Position numbers and translations under genes: made by a program. Shown piece after piece: positions 1 to 6,371 of a stretch of DNA of 20,974 bases. Every line of letters starts with the position of its first letter. The first letter of the stretch is position 1. The notes under the pieces were generated by a model. That model ran no database searches, had not been told where the DNA came from, and saw nothing but the letters and a program-made list of their open reading frames with translations. This stretch comes from Minisyncoccota bacterium (GTDB taxonomy: Bacteria > Patescibacteria > Microgenomatia > UBA1400 > PJMF01). The stretch lies in contig JAAYYE010000001.1 of assembly GCA_012515515.1 (NCBI GenBank), forward strand, positions 1 to 20,974, in the 5' to 3' direction.

Positions 1-1197
1 GGCATCAAAAGCACTATTTAACAGCTCCCAAACTACGGTTAAGGCCTCATTACTTTTTAAATCATTTTCTAAAGCAGCAAAAAAATCTCGATGTAATTGC
101 AGGGCTGCTGGAAAATCACTTAATTCTAATTCCTTATTGCGTTCACTAGCCCGCAGGTTTAAAACAAAACGCGCTAATTTCAAATAAGCCTTTTGTGCAG
201 CACTTAAACTATCCCAAGTAAAATTTTGTTCGCTGCGATAATGACTCATTAAAAATAGCAAACGTAAAGCCTTAGGCGAAAAACCTTTTTCAATAAGATC
301 ATCGATGGTGTAAAAATTATTGAGAGACTTACTCATTTTTTGACCATCAACAAACAAGTGATTATGATGCACCCAATAACGAGAAAAAGGTTTCTTACCA
401 GTCGTTGCTTCAGACTGAGCTATCTCATTAGTATGATGAATATTAATGTGTTCTTTGCCGCCAGTGTGAATATCAATTTGTTCTCCTAAATGTTCTAAAG
501 CCATGGCGCTACACTCAATATGCCAGCCAGGAAAACTGCGCTCGTGCCATGGACTTGGCCAAACCATTTGCCGATTCTCTCCAGCTTTTTCAAATTTCCA
601 GAGCGCAAAGTCGGTGGGGTGTTTTCTACCAGGCACTTTTTCCACTCTTTGCCCCTCGCGTTGGGCAGTTAAAATTTGCTTGGCCAAAACTGGGTCTTTA
701 TTAATTAATTTGCCGTAATCATCTATTTTGCTTGTATCAAAATAGACGCCATCATTGTCTATCACATAAGTTAAGCCCTTTTTTTCCAAAGCTAAAACCA
801 TTTCTAATTGAGCCTGAATGTGATCAGTAGCTCGACAACTGAGACTAGGACGCAAAACGCCCAACAAATCCATGCTATAAAAAAAATAATCTTCAAAGCG
901 TCGTGCCACTGCTTCAGCACTAGCACCAAACTTTTTAGCTCCTTTTTCTAATTTATCTTCTCCCACATCGTCGTCACTAACCAAATGTCCCACATCAGTG
1001 ATATTTTGCACGTGTTTAACTTCGTAACCAGCATGACGTAAGACGCGAATTAAAAGATCATCTAAAACATATTTGCGTAAATGACCTAGATGAGTGTAAT
1101 CATAAACAGTTGGCCCACAAGCGTAAAGTTTAACCAGGTTTTCTTCTATAGTTTGCAATTCTTCTATCGATCGCGAAGCAGTGTTGTAAAGTTTCAT
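1..1197 (-). CDS. cysS: Cysteinyl-tRNA synthetase, 3' end cut by the window edge
   Basis: Class I aminoacyl-tRNA synthetase that charges tRNA-Cys with cysteine in the cytoplasm. The frame is open for 399 codons from ATG (1197-1195) to the left edge, so only the C-terminal part is missing (family length about 450-480). The class I signature appears as HLGH (residues about 37-40), directly after YACGPTVYD, whose Cys27 is the first zinc ligand. The later ligands are visible in WHIECSAM and in GGKEHINIHHTNE. The second class I motif, KMSKS, is at about residues 287-291 (GQKMSKSLNN). The start is supported by the family N-terminus (MKLYNT) and by an extended -10 box (TGT-TAAAAT, 1207-1215) nine bases upstream. 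It lies 26 bp downstream of a low-complexity gene on the same strand, probably with its own promoter. Identification is secure. Confidence 0.96.
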   Translation of the reverse strand, partial: MKLYNTASRSIEELQTIEENLVKLYACGPTVYDYTHLGHLRKYVLDDLLIRVLRHAGYEVKHVQNITDVGHLVSDDDVGEDKLEKGAKKFGASAEAVARRFEDYFFYSMDLLGVLRPSLSCRATDHIQAQLEMVLALEKKGLTYVIDNDGVYFDTSKIDDYGKLINKDPVLAKQILTAQREGQRVEKVPGRKHPTDFALWKFEKAGENRQMVWPSPWHERSFPGWHIECSAMALEHLGEQIDIHTGGKEHINIHHTNEIAQSEATTGKKPFSRYWVHHNHLFVDGQKMSKSLNNFYTIDDLIEKGFSPKALRLLFLMSHYRSEQNFTWDSLSAAQKAYLKLARFVLNLRASERNKELELSDFPAALQLHRDFFAALENDLKSNEALTVVWELLNSAFDA

Positions 1198-1206
1198 GAA
1201 TAATTT

Positions 1207-1215
1207 ATTTTAACA
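1207..1215 (-). promoter_or_regulatory. Extended -10 promoter of cysS
   Basis: On the minus strand TG-T-TAAAAT reads as an extended -10 element, with nine bases between the -10 box and the cysS ATG. No good -35 box is seen. Transcription would start two or three bases before ATG, giving an almost leaderless message. Confidence 0.4.
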
Positions 1216-1223
1216 TTAAAAAA

Positions 1224-1883
1224 CTACTCTGCTCCAGTCAAAGTAGTGCGTTGACGCTGTAAAATAGTTTGCGATTTTTGAGAACCAGACATGCCACCAA
1301 CACCTCTAAAACCAGTTTCTCGACCTTTGGGTATGGGCAACTCTTGAGCTTGTTGAGCTTCAAGTTCTTGGGCCAACTTTTCTTTTTCTTCCTCTTCTTG
1401 ACGCTTTTTAGCTAATTTTTCATCATAGATAGCTTGAGCCGCAGCTTGTTCGTCAGCAGTAAGTTTTTGCCAATTAGCTGCTATTTCTTGTTGTTTAGCT
1501 TGTTCCTCTGGGGTTTTGCTTTGAATATTTAATAGCCGATTAACACTAAATATTGCCTGCAATGAATCTTTAATGTCTTTTGTGGGACGCTTCAGCAATT
1601 CTTGACTTAAATTCCCCACTCCCCTAGCTTGAGCGGCAGTCTTCTCAGGAGTTTGGGCTAAAGCAGTTTCACCAGCTCCTTGGCTGGCCGCCGCCGCTTG
1701 CAGCGCTCCTTGTTTGCCCAACACGCTTCCTTGCTGAGCCAACTGTTTGTTTTGACCACCGGCGGCGGCGGCAGCTTTGTCTAAATGCTCTTCAGTAATA
1801 CTACCACCAAAAGTTTGACGAAAACCACCACTGCTAGTTAACTGGCTTTTAGCGCCAGCACCTAAGCTTGATCCGCCTTCCAT
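1224..1883 (-). CDS. Low-complexity Ala/Gln/Glu-rich protein, unknown function
   Basis: I do not recognise this 219-residue protein. The N-terminal third is Gly/Ser/Ala/Gln-rich and probably disordered (it includes an AAAAA run and GGQNKQ). A middle segment (residues about 90-125, SQELLKRPTKDIKDSLQAIF) could be helical. Residues about 125-195 are strongly charged and Glu/Lys/Gln-rich, predicted as a coiled coil, and hold TPEEQAKQQEIAANWQKLT. The C-terminus ends in basic and polar residues. There is no signal peptide, transmembrane segment or catalytic motif. Its ATG begins 3 bp after the stop of the next upstream gene, itself low-complexity, so the two are almost certainly cotranscribed and may act together. 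Similar paired small proteins are typical of Patescibacteria genomes, but I cannot assign a family. Confidence 0.7.
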   Translation of the reverse strand: MEGGSSLGAGAKSQLTSSGGFRQTFGGSITEEHLDKAAAAAGGQNKQLAQQGSVLGKQGALQAAAASQGAGETALAQTPEKTAAQARGVGNLSQELLKRPTKDIKDSLQAIFSVNRLLNIQSKTPEEQAKQQEIAANWQKLTADEQAAAQAIYDEKLAKKRQEEEEKEKLAQELEAQQAQELPIPKGRETGFRGVGGMSGSQKSQTILQRQRTTLTGAE

Positions 1884-1886
1884 AGA

Positions 1887-2231
1887 TTAGTCCAATCTTT
1901 TTAATTGTTCTACTTGAGGTGATTTATTTTCCGCCTGGCCATTTGTAGTTGAACTAGCATCACCTTCTGCCTCTTCTACTGATGCATCATCTTTAAGCGC
2001 TCCTGGAAGTTCCTCTCTCAATTGAGCAATTTCTTCTTGATCTTGAGCGCTTTTTTGCTCCTCTAGCTCTTGAATTCTGGCTTGTGCCGCTAGTTTTTCA
2101 GCAGCCAGGGCTTCTTCTTGTTCTTGCTGAGCAGCTAGCTCTTCTGCGCTCGGTTCAGCAGTAGCAGGCGGTTGTCCCTCTGGACTTTTCATATTGCTTA
2201 ATGCTTGCAAAGGATTTTGATTATCTGTCAT
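1887..2231 (-). CDS. Small acidic, probably disordered protein, unknown function
   Basis: A 114-residue protein rich in Glu, Ala and Gln. Residues about 30-75 (SAEELAAQQEQEEALAAEK onward) form a heptad-like helical segment. The tail is Asp/Ser/Asn-rich and acidic. No catalytic motif, signal or membrane segment is visible. An in-frame ATG exists six codons upstream (2249), but I chose 2231 because TATTCT (2238-2243) sits six bases before it, the same -10 to ATG geometry seen at other genes here; the longer start would lie upstream of the transcription start. It is the first gene of a two-gene unit with the neighbouring Ala/Gln-rich protein. Function unknown. Confidence 0.65.
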   Translation of the reverse strand: MTDNQNPLQALSNMKSPEGQPPATAEPSAEELAAQQEQEEALAAEKLAAQARIQELEEQKSAQDQEEIAQLREELPGALKDDASVEEAEGDASSTTNGQAENKSPQVEQLKRLD

Positions 2232-2237
2232 AAGACT

Positions 2238-2243
2238 AGAATA
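2238..2243 (-). promoter_or_regulatory. -10 box (TATTCT), leaderless promoter
   Basis: TATTCT on the minus strand is followed by six bases and then the ATG at 2231, placing the predicted transcription start on the start codon. The -35 region is weak (GTTACA/TTACAG at a 15-16 bp spacing). Confidence 0.4.
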
Positions 2244-2284
2244 GCACAAAAAGCAAGACTGTAACTACTACTTATGGTGGATGT

Positions 2285-2314
2285 GCCCTTTTACTAGGGC
2301 TACTAGTACTAGTA
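2285..2314 (-). repeat. Inverted repeats just after hpf stop
   Basis: Two adjacent inverted repeats follow the hpf TGA. One is the perfect 14-bp palindrome TACTAGTACTAGTA (2301-2314), touching the stop codon. The other is GCCC-8 nt-GGGC (2285-2300). ACTAG occurs three times. There is no T-tract, so this is not a classical intrinsic terminator; it could be a protein-binding site or a 3'-end structure for hpf mRNA. Confidence 0.4.
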
Positions 2315-2620
2315 TCAATAATCTAAGTGTTTTTCTTTATTTTGTCTTAATTTTCTGCTTGCGACTTCAACTGCATCAACGATAGCATCGTAAAAGTCGT
2401 AACCAGCCACCTCCACCCAGACATCTTCTCCAGGAATTTCAATGCGATATTTGACCAAGACATTCTTATTTTTACTGCTTTTTTTAGTGCTTTGTTCTAA
2501 ATAAACTCGGACTGCGCTAATTTTTTGCCCCAATTTGTTTAATTTCAAACTTTGGCGTTCAATAAATTCACGTAAAGCTCTGGTTACTGTTAGACTTTTA
2601 GCTTGGACAATCACTTTCAT
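2315..2620 (-). CDS. hpf: Ribosome hibernation-promoting factor (HPF/RaiA, S30EA family)
   Basis: A 101-residue short-type hibernation factor that binds the 30S decoding region and silences or dimerises ribosomes during stress. It shows the family's single domain: N-terminal strand MKVIVQAKSLTVTRALREFI, a central region KYRIEIPGEDVWVEVAGYD, and the C-terminal helix DFYDAIVDAVEVASRKLRQ. The long-type C-terminal dimerisation domain is absent. Unlike many genes here it has a clear Shine-Dalgarno site (GGAG, 2627-2630, six bases before ATG), so it is translated from a message with a real leader. It ends in TGA, which shows that UGA is a stop in this genome. A predicted terminated RNA and two candidate promoters lie upstream. 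Confidence 0.93.
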   Translation of the reverse strand: MKVIVQAKSLTVTRALREFIERQSLKLNKLGQKISAVRVYLEQSTKKSSKNKNVLVKYRIEIPGEDVWVEVAGYDFYDAIVDAVEVASRKLRQNKEKHLDY

Positions 2621-2653
2621 GGCTTTCTCCTTTTTTGCGCTCAGGCCTACTAA

Positions 2654-2683
2654 TTAATACTTTTTTTAACCATAATATGACAA
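2654..2683 (-). promoter_or_regulatory. Candidate hpf promoter
   Basis: TTGTCA (2678-2683), an 18-bp spacer and TATTAA (2654-2659) on the minus strand. It would give a leader of about 27 bases that contains the GGAG site. The -35 box overlaps the T-tract of the upstream terminator hairpin. Confidence 0.4.
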
Positions 2684-2747
2684 AAAAACCGGCAACTTTG
2701 CCTAAAACAAGGTGCTCGGTTTAACTTAGAAAGATGTTGGACCATCT
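2682..2747 (-). ncRNA. Predicted small terminated RNA or hpf attenuator leader
   Basis: A strong minus-strand promoter (2754-2782) would start RNA near 2747. The RNA would begin with the hairpin AGATG-6 nt-CATCT. It would end in a long hairpin whose base is AAACCG/CGGTTT (2717-2722 with 2686-2691), with inner pairs GCA/TGC and CTT/AAG, followed by seven T (2688-2682). That is a promoter plus intrinsic terminator spanning about 66 bases with no ORF. It is either a free small RNA or the terminated form of a longer hpf leader. Its start and end are inferred. Confidence 0.4.
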
Positions 2748-2753
2748 AACTTC

Positions 2754-2782
2754 AATATAGCAAAAATGGTATTAATAAACAA
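2754..2782 (-). promoter_or_regulatory. Promoter of the predicted small RNA
   Basis: TTGTTT (2777-2782), a 17-bp spacer, and TGC-TATATT (extended -10; TATATT at 2754-2759). It is among the best promoter matches in the window. It lies back-to-back with the SH3b gene's -10 box at 2790-2795. Confidence 0.5.
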
Positions 2783-2786
2783 GTTT

Positions 2787-2795
2787 TGTTATAAT
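2787..2795 (+). promoter_or_regulatory. Extended -10 promoter of the SH3b gene
   Basis: TGT-TATAAT, with the -10 box at 2790-2795 and six bases to the ATG at 2802. The -35 region is poor, as expected for an extended -10 promoter. A leaderless transcript is predicted. Confidence 0.5.
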
Positions 2796-2801
2796 TATCT
2801 T

Positions 2802-3491
2802 ATGACAGAAACTCCAGAGGTAACTCCAAAAATAACTCAAGAATTAATTCGAGAAACAACTCCAGAACAAAGAACAGAGCCCAATGATCCAAGAAAAACG
2901 ATTGAGAAAAGCAATTTGCCTCAAGAAACTAAAGATGCCGCTCTTACCATCATAGATGCTGTACAAACAAAAACTGAACAGCAAAAAAAACCTATTAACA
3001 AAAAGGCCATTATTAATCTAATAGTTATGATTGGTTTTCTGGGTGGGACAACCGCTTGTAGCGAATCCTGGCAACGAAGGGCTGAGGAGCAACTAGATCC
3101 AGCCAAATATTCAGATGACCCTAATGTTCAAAGAGCATACAGCACTTATTTACAAGAAAAAGAAAAACAAGATCTTGGCACTGATCTTGAAAGTCCGGTT
3201 CAAGCTCCTGAATTAGATCTTACTAATCAGAGTTATGAAATATTTGGAGCAACACAAGAGTATGCTGCTGGAACAAAAGTTATGGTTGATGCTGGTGGCT
3301 ATGGGATCAATGTGAGAAACTCCCCAGAAATCAATTCTCGCGAAGCCACGATTTATCCAGATGGCACAATTTTTATTATTAATGAATCAGCTGGCTCTAA
3401 AGATGGTTATAATTGGGTATCTGTAGCAACAGAAGATGGTGAAATTATTGGCTTCGCTGCTACTAATTGGCTCAAAGTGCTTCAACCTTAA
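2802..3491 (+). CDS. Membrane-anchored protein with C-terminal bacterial SH3 domain
   Basis: A 229-residue protein. Residues 1-68 are hydrophilic and Pro/Thr/Glu-rich. Residues about 69-84 (AIINLIVMIGFLGG) form one short hydrophobic segment ending at TTAC (Cys86). A charged linker follows, and residues about 157-227 resemble an SH3b domain (GINVRNSP, then strands ending in IIGFAATNWLKVL). SH3b domains usually bind cell-wall peptides, so I infer that the C-terminus faces outward and the long N-terminus is cytoplasmic. The Cys looks lipobox-like, but the position -3 residue is Thr and the N-region is far too long for a normal lipoprotein signal. I chose 2802 rather than an ATG at 2766 because of the -10 box at 2790-2795. 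Ligand and role are unknown. Confidence 0.75.
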   Translation: MTETPEVTPKITQELIRETTPEQRTEPNDPRKTIEKSNLPQETKDAALTIIDAVQTKTEQQKKPINKKAIINLIVMIGFLGGTTACSESWQRRAEEQLDPAKYSDDPNVQRAYSTYLQEKEKQDLGTDLESPVQAPELDLTNQSYEIFGATQEYAAGTKVMVDAGGYGINVRNSPEINSREATIYPDGTIFIINESAGSKDGYNWVSVATEDGEIIGFAATNWLKVLQP

Positions 3492-3527
3492 ATTAATCAA
3501 AATAAACAACTATTGCCTTGATTAATT
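3491..3527. terminator. AT-rich inverted repeat between convergent genes
   Basis: AATTAATCAA (3491-3500) and TTGATTAATT (3518-3527) form a perfect 10-bp stem with a 17-base loop, spanning the last base of the SH3b gene to the recR stop codon. It is probably a weak bidirectional terminator. There is no GC clamp or long T-tract. Confidence 0.4.
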
Positions 3528-4167
3528 ACAAGCCTCTTCTGCCTTCAAGCGCTCTGGCTAAAGTCACTCCGTCAGCATATTCAATATCGGCACCAATTGG
3601 TAATCCATGGCCAATTCTGCTAATAATTAACTCGCCTTTGGCAATTTTGTCAGCAAAAAATTGATCATTTTTCAATAATTCAGCAATATAAAGAGCAGTG
3701 GCCTCACCTTCCATGGTTGGATTGGTGGCTAAAATTAATTCTTTGACTTGCAATTTTCCTGAAGAATTTTTCAATCTATTCATAATATCGCGTAAATAAA
3801 GTTGATCAGGACCAATATTATTTAAGGGAGCAATTGCCCCATGCAAGACATGATAATTACCTTGATACTTGCCGGAATGCTCAATTGCTAATAAATCCAG
3901 TGGCTGCTCCACAACACATAATAATTCTTGATCACGAGCTTTATCTTGACAGATTGCGCAAGGATCTTCTTCGGCAACATTGTGACAAAGACGACACATC
4001 ACGGTATCTCTTTTTAAGGCTAGTAATTTTTCTGCAAAATCAGCTAAATGATTTTCTGGTGTATGGAGCAAATAAAACACCAAGCGCTGGGCAGACTTAG
4101 GGCCAATGCCCGGCAAGGCTTCAAACTTCTCAATTAACTGGCGGACAGCTTTTGGTAATTTTTGCAT
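3526..4167 (-). CDS. recR: Recombination mediator protein RecR
   Basis: A 213-residue RecR that acts with RecO (and RecF) to load RecA at single-strand gaps. Domains in order: a helix-hairpin-helix (residues about 10-30, ALPGIGPKSAQRL), a four-cysteine zinc finger (C58, C61, C70, C73), a Toprim domain starting near residue 83 (CVVEQPLDLLAIE), and the C-terminal Walker-B-like segment (ELIISRIGHGLPIGADIEYAD). Length is close to the usual 200. It is 32 bp downstream of tmk on the same strand and probably cotranscribed with it, without an obvious Shine-Dalgarno site. No dnaX or YbaB neighbour, a common partner elsewhere, is present. Confidence 0.96.
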   Translation of the reverse strand: MQKLPKAVRQLIEKFEALPGIGPKSAQRLVFYLLHTPENHLADFAEKLLALKRDTVMCRLCHNVAEEDPCAICQDKARDQELLCVVEQPLDLLAIEHSGKYQGNYHVLHGAIAPLNNIGPDQLYLRDIMNRLKNSSGKLQVKELILATNPTMEGEATALYIAELLKNDQFFADKIAKGELIISRIGHGLPIGADIEYADGVTLARALEGRRGL

Positions 4168-4199
4168 AAAATTATGATGTCTTTATCAATTTTTATTTT

Positions 4200-4916
4200 T
4201 TAGCTTGCTGGATATTCTAAATCTAAATCAGCAATTTTATCTTCCCAGGAACTTAACTGATTTTTTGCTAAAAATTCTTTAACTATCTGCCAAATTTTTT
4301 TCTCTACCTGATCAGCACTGGGTCGAGCATCAATCACTACCCAACGAGCATTTTTACCATGTTGTTCTTGATCTTGCTTGGCTAAATCTAAATAAGACTG
4401 GCGAACTTTTTGATGAAAATCTTTGGCTTCCATATCTAGACGATTAATATCGCCAGCACCATTTCTTCTTCCAAGACCAATATTTACTGGTATATCAAGT
4501 AAAAAAGTAATATCTGGATAAGTTTTTTTTGTTGAAATATCATTGAGCTGCTCAATCAATTCTGTGCCAAAACCGCGTACCATGCCCTGATAAACAACAC
4601 TACTATCACGCGAACGATCCATCACCACTACTTTTCCGGCCTTCAGTGAGGGCAAAACTATTTCTCGATAGATTTGTGAGCGAGCTGCCTGAAACAATAA
4701 AACCTCAGTAGTAAAAGCAATACTAGTATTTTTACTTGACAAAACTATTTCTCGTATTTGCTCGCTGATGGTTGTTCCTCCTGGTTCACGCAAGATCACC
4801 ACATCTTTACCCGCTTCTGTTAAATGTTTTTTTAAACGCACAATTTGGGTGGTTTTACCACCGCCTTCTCCTCCTTCAAGAGTAATTAATAAACCGGTTT
4901 TTATTTTTGTCTTCAT
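4200..4916 (-). CDS. tmk: Thymidylate kinase
   Basis: Phosphorylates dTMP to dTDP with ATP, the step after thymidylate synthase. The P-loop is GGEGGGKT (residues 15-22). The dTMP-binding REPGG is at about residues 43-47, and the DR motif with the substrate contact is DRSRDSSVVYQG (100-111), where Tyr109 and Gln110 match the family YQ. A lid region follows (GLGRRNGAGDINRLD). At 238 residues it is longer than the usual 205-215, with the extra length at the C-terminus. It lies 50 bp downstream of dut, with its own good promoter in that gap, and upstream of recR. The neighbours dut and thyA place it in a dTTP supply group. Confidence 0.95.
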   Translation of the reverse strand: MKTKIKTGLLITLEGGEGGGKTTQIVRLKKHLTEAGKDVVILREPGGTTISEQIREIVLSSKNTSIAFTTEVLLFQAARSQIYREIVLPSLKAGKVVVMDRSRDSSVVYQGMVRGFGTELIEQLNDISTKKTYPDITFLLDIPVNIGLGRRNGAGDINRLDMEAKDFHQKVRQSYLDLAKQDQEQHGKNARWVVIDARPSADQVEKKIWQIVKEFLAKNQLSSWEDKIADLDLEYPAS

Positions 4917-4925
4917 ATTTTTTCA

Positions 4926-4954
4926 ATAATAATTATATCTAAATCAGAATGCAA
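4926..4954 (-). promoter_or_regulatory. Promoter of tmk
   Basis: TTGCAT (4949-4954), 17-bp spacer, TATTAT (4926-4931), nine bases to the tmk ATG. This gives a nearly leaderless transcript. A second TATAAT lies a few bases upstream. Confidence 0.45.
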
Positions 4955-4966
4955 TCAACAGTTGGC

Positions 4967-5401
4967 TTATTTTTTGCCGGTACTGCCGAAACCACCACGA
5001 TTATTTTTTTTGGAGAACTCTGCTACTTCTTCCCACTCTACTTTTTCTCGTCTGAGCACTAGCATTTGCACCACTCGCTCTGCTTTTTTAACTAGCACGG
5101 TTTTTTTGCTAAAGTTATAAACCGCGGCTTGATATTCATCATCACTGCCACAGTAATCACTATCCCCAATACCAATGCCATTAATCAGCATTAAGCCCAT
5201 TTTATGTAAAGAACTCCTGGCGGCAACTAAAACAAAACTATCCTTGGGAACTTTTAGGGCAATATTTAAGGGTAAATAAGCAACCTGATTTGGCTCAATT
5301 TTAACTTCTACCCGACTAGATAAATCGAGGGCAGCTGCCCCAGCGGTTTTGTACACTGGTAAATCTAGACTTTTATCAAAACGCTTAATCTTCACCTTCA
5401 T
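4967..5401 (-). CDS. dut: dUTP diphosphatase (trimeric dUTPase family)
   Basis: Hydrolyses dUTP to dUMP and pyrophosphate, keeping uracil out of DNA and supplying thymidylate synthase. The 144 residues show all five dUTPase motifs: I AAALDL (about 22-27), II ARSSLHKMGL (61-70), III GIGDSDYCG (77-85), IV ERVVQMLV (108-115), and V the P-loop-like RGGFGSTGKK (135-144). Motif III carries a short acidic insertion (SDDEYQAAVYNF), and its GIGD replaces the common GVID. The start is set by a promoter (5414-5442) and an AAAGG site just upstream. It is divergent from the metallo-beta-lactamase gene and heads the dut-tmk-recR group. Confidence 0.95.
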   Translation of the reverse strand: MKVKIKRFDKSLDLPVYKTAGAAALDLSSRVEVKIEPNQVAYLPLNIALKVPKDSFVLVAARSSLHKMGLMLINGIGIGDSDYCGSDDEYQAAVYNFSKKTVLVKKAERVVQMLVLRREKVEWEEVAEFSKKNNRGGFGSTGKK

Positions 5402-5413
5402 GATTTAGCCTTT

Positions 5414-5442
5414 TTTATAATATTCTCTCAATCCTGCGACAA
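5414..5442 (-). promoter_or_regulatory. Promoter of dut
   Basis: TTGTCG (5437-5442), 17-bp spacer, TATAAA (5414-5419) on the minus strand, followed by AAAGG and the dut ATG. It is back-to-back with the plus-strand promoter at 5469-5474. Confidence 0.45.
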
Positions 5443-5444
5443 TG

Positions 5445-5474
5445 CTAACAAATTTTTAAGAAATAAGCTAGACT
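5445..5474 (+). promoter_or_regulatory. Promoter of the metallo-beta-lactamase gene
   Basis: TAGACT (5469-5474) lies six bases before the ATG at 5481, with CTAACA (5445-5450) as a -35 box at an 18-bp spacing. A leaderless transcript is predicted. Confidence 0.4.
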
Positions 5475-5480
5475 AAAGTC

Positions 5481-6089
5481 ATGAATTTACAAACTTTTAC
5501 ACTAGGAGATTTACAAACAAATTGCTACTTGCTAGACAACGGCCAAGAAGCATTAATTATTGATCCAGCTGATGATGGCGATTTTTTAAACGAAGAGCTG
5601 AGTCGACAAAATTTAATTTTAACTAGAGTAATTTTAACTCATGGACATTTTGATCACTGTTTGGGTTTGTTAAGTTTAGCTACTGCCTGGCCAAAATTAC
5701 CCATTATGCTTCATCCTGCTGATAATTTTTTAATTGCTCAAGCTCAAAATAATGCTCGCCATTGGCTAAATAAAGAAATTGATCCTGTGCCTGAAGCTAA
5801 TCAAACCCTGAGTGATGGGCAAATCATCAATTTTGGGCAAGAAACTCTCAAAGTGATGCATATGCCTGGCCATACACCGGGAGGCGTTGCTCTACTAAGC
5901 GAAAAACAAGACAATGATGAAACTTATTTGTTTACCGGCGATACTCTTTTTGCTAATGGCGTCGGTCGTACTGATTTTTCATATAGCAGTTATCAGGATT
6001 TGTTAAATAGTTTAGCTAAACTAAAAGGGCTCAAACAAGCCGGGGCTTATTCTCTCGCTTTACCAGGTCATGGTGACAGTTTTTATTAA
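5481..6089 (+). CDS. Metallo-beta-lactamase fold hydrolase (glyoxalase II-like)
   Basis: A 202-residue MBL-fold enzyme with the full di-metal site: THGHFDHC (HxHxDH, about residues 54-60), a His in MPGHTPGG (about 130), Asp in FTGDTLF (about 156), and a C-terminal LPGHG. The compact domain and the TGDTLFANGVGRTDF segment match the hydroxyacylglutathione-hydrolase-like (YcbL) subgroup rather than RNase J or beta-lactamases. Substrate is unknown; small thioesters are typical of relatives, but YcbL-like proteins are poorly defined. No signal peptide, so cytoplasmic. The start is supported by a -10 box six bases upstream. A gap of 67 bp separates it from the next small gene. Confidence 0.9.
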   Translation: MNLQTFTLGDLQTNCYLLDNGQEALIIDPADDGDFLNEELSRQNLILTRVILTHGHFDHCLGLLSLATAWPKLPIMLHPADNFLIAQAQNNARHWLNKEIDPVPEANQTLSDGQIINFGQETLKVMHMPGHTPGGVALLSEKQDNDETYLFTGDTLFANGVGRTDFSYSSYQDLLNSLAKLKGLKQAGAYSLALPGHGDSFY

Positions 6090-6115
6090 ATATATTGTTT
6101 ATTAAAAATAATATA

Positions 6116-6134
6116 GGCCTTGTCAAAAAAGGCT
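6116..6134 (+). terminator. Short hairpin with weak T-rich tail
   Basis: GCCTT (6117-6121) pairs with AAGGC (6129-6133) across a 7-base loop and is followed by TGTTTGTT. It may end the metallo-beta-lactamase transcript. It overlaps the -35 box of the next gene's promoter. Confidence 0.3.
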
Positions 6135-6148
6135 GTTTGTTATATACT
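6120..6148 (+). promoter_or_regulatory. Strong sigma70-type promoter
   Basis: TTGTCA (6120-6125), exactly 17 bp, TATACT (6143-6148), then eight bases to the ATG at 6157. It is the closest match to the housekeeping consensus in the window. Confidence 0.6.
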
Positions 6149-6156
6149 GAAGGTCT

Positions 6157-6348
6157 ATGAAGAAACCAGAAATGAGTCAAAGACAAGAAATGAGACTTGA
6201 ACTAACACCATATGCACAAATGATTGAAAGTGCTAAAGAGTTAGCATACTCGATTAGGAATTTACCCGAAGAGGAAAAAGTTAAAAGAATGGTGGAAAAT
6301 TACCCAGAATTAGATCTCAGCGTAATTAAATCACTTTTGGAAAGATAA
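6157..6348 (+). CDS. Small 63-residue protein, unknown function
   Basis: Reality of this small ORF is supported by the near-consensus promoter ending eight bases before its ATG and by its place as the only ORF in the gap. The protein is helical and charged. Residues about 6-28 (MSQRQEMRLELTPYAQMIES) have a Gln/Leu pattern that reminds me of sigma-54 region I (QxQxLxMTPQLQ), followed by LPEEEKVKRMVENYPELD. Nothing else of sigma-54 is present, so this may be only a chance helical pattern. It converges on the DHFR-family gene 24 bp away, with a small AATCG/CGATT hairpin between them. No function can be assigned. Confidence 0.65.
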   Translation: MKKPEMSQRQEMRLELTPYAQMIESAKELAYSIRNLPEEEKVKRMVENYPELDLSVIKSLLER

Positions 6349-6371
6349 TAACACTAATCGATCTCCGATTC

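Noticed and set aside
503..718. Plus-strand 71-codon ORF
   Set aside because: It lies wholly within cysS on the opposite strand, has no plausible family, and cysS motifs cover this stretch.
2766..2801. Upstream ATG extending the SH3b protein by 12 residues
   Set aside because: The extended -10 box TGT-TATAAT (2787-2795) lies inside that extension, and the next ATG fits the leaderless geometry.
5481..6089. Beta-lactamase resistance gene
   Set aside because: Metal motifs and the TGDTLF segment match glyoxalase II-like housekeeping hydrolases; no signal peptide for export.
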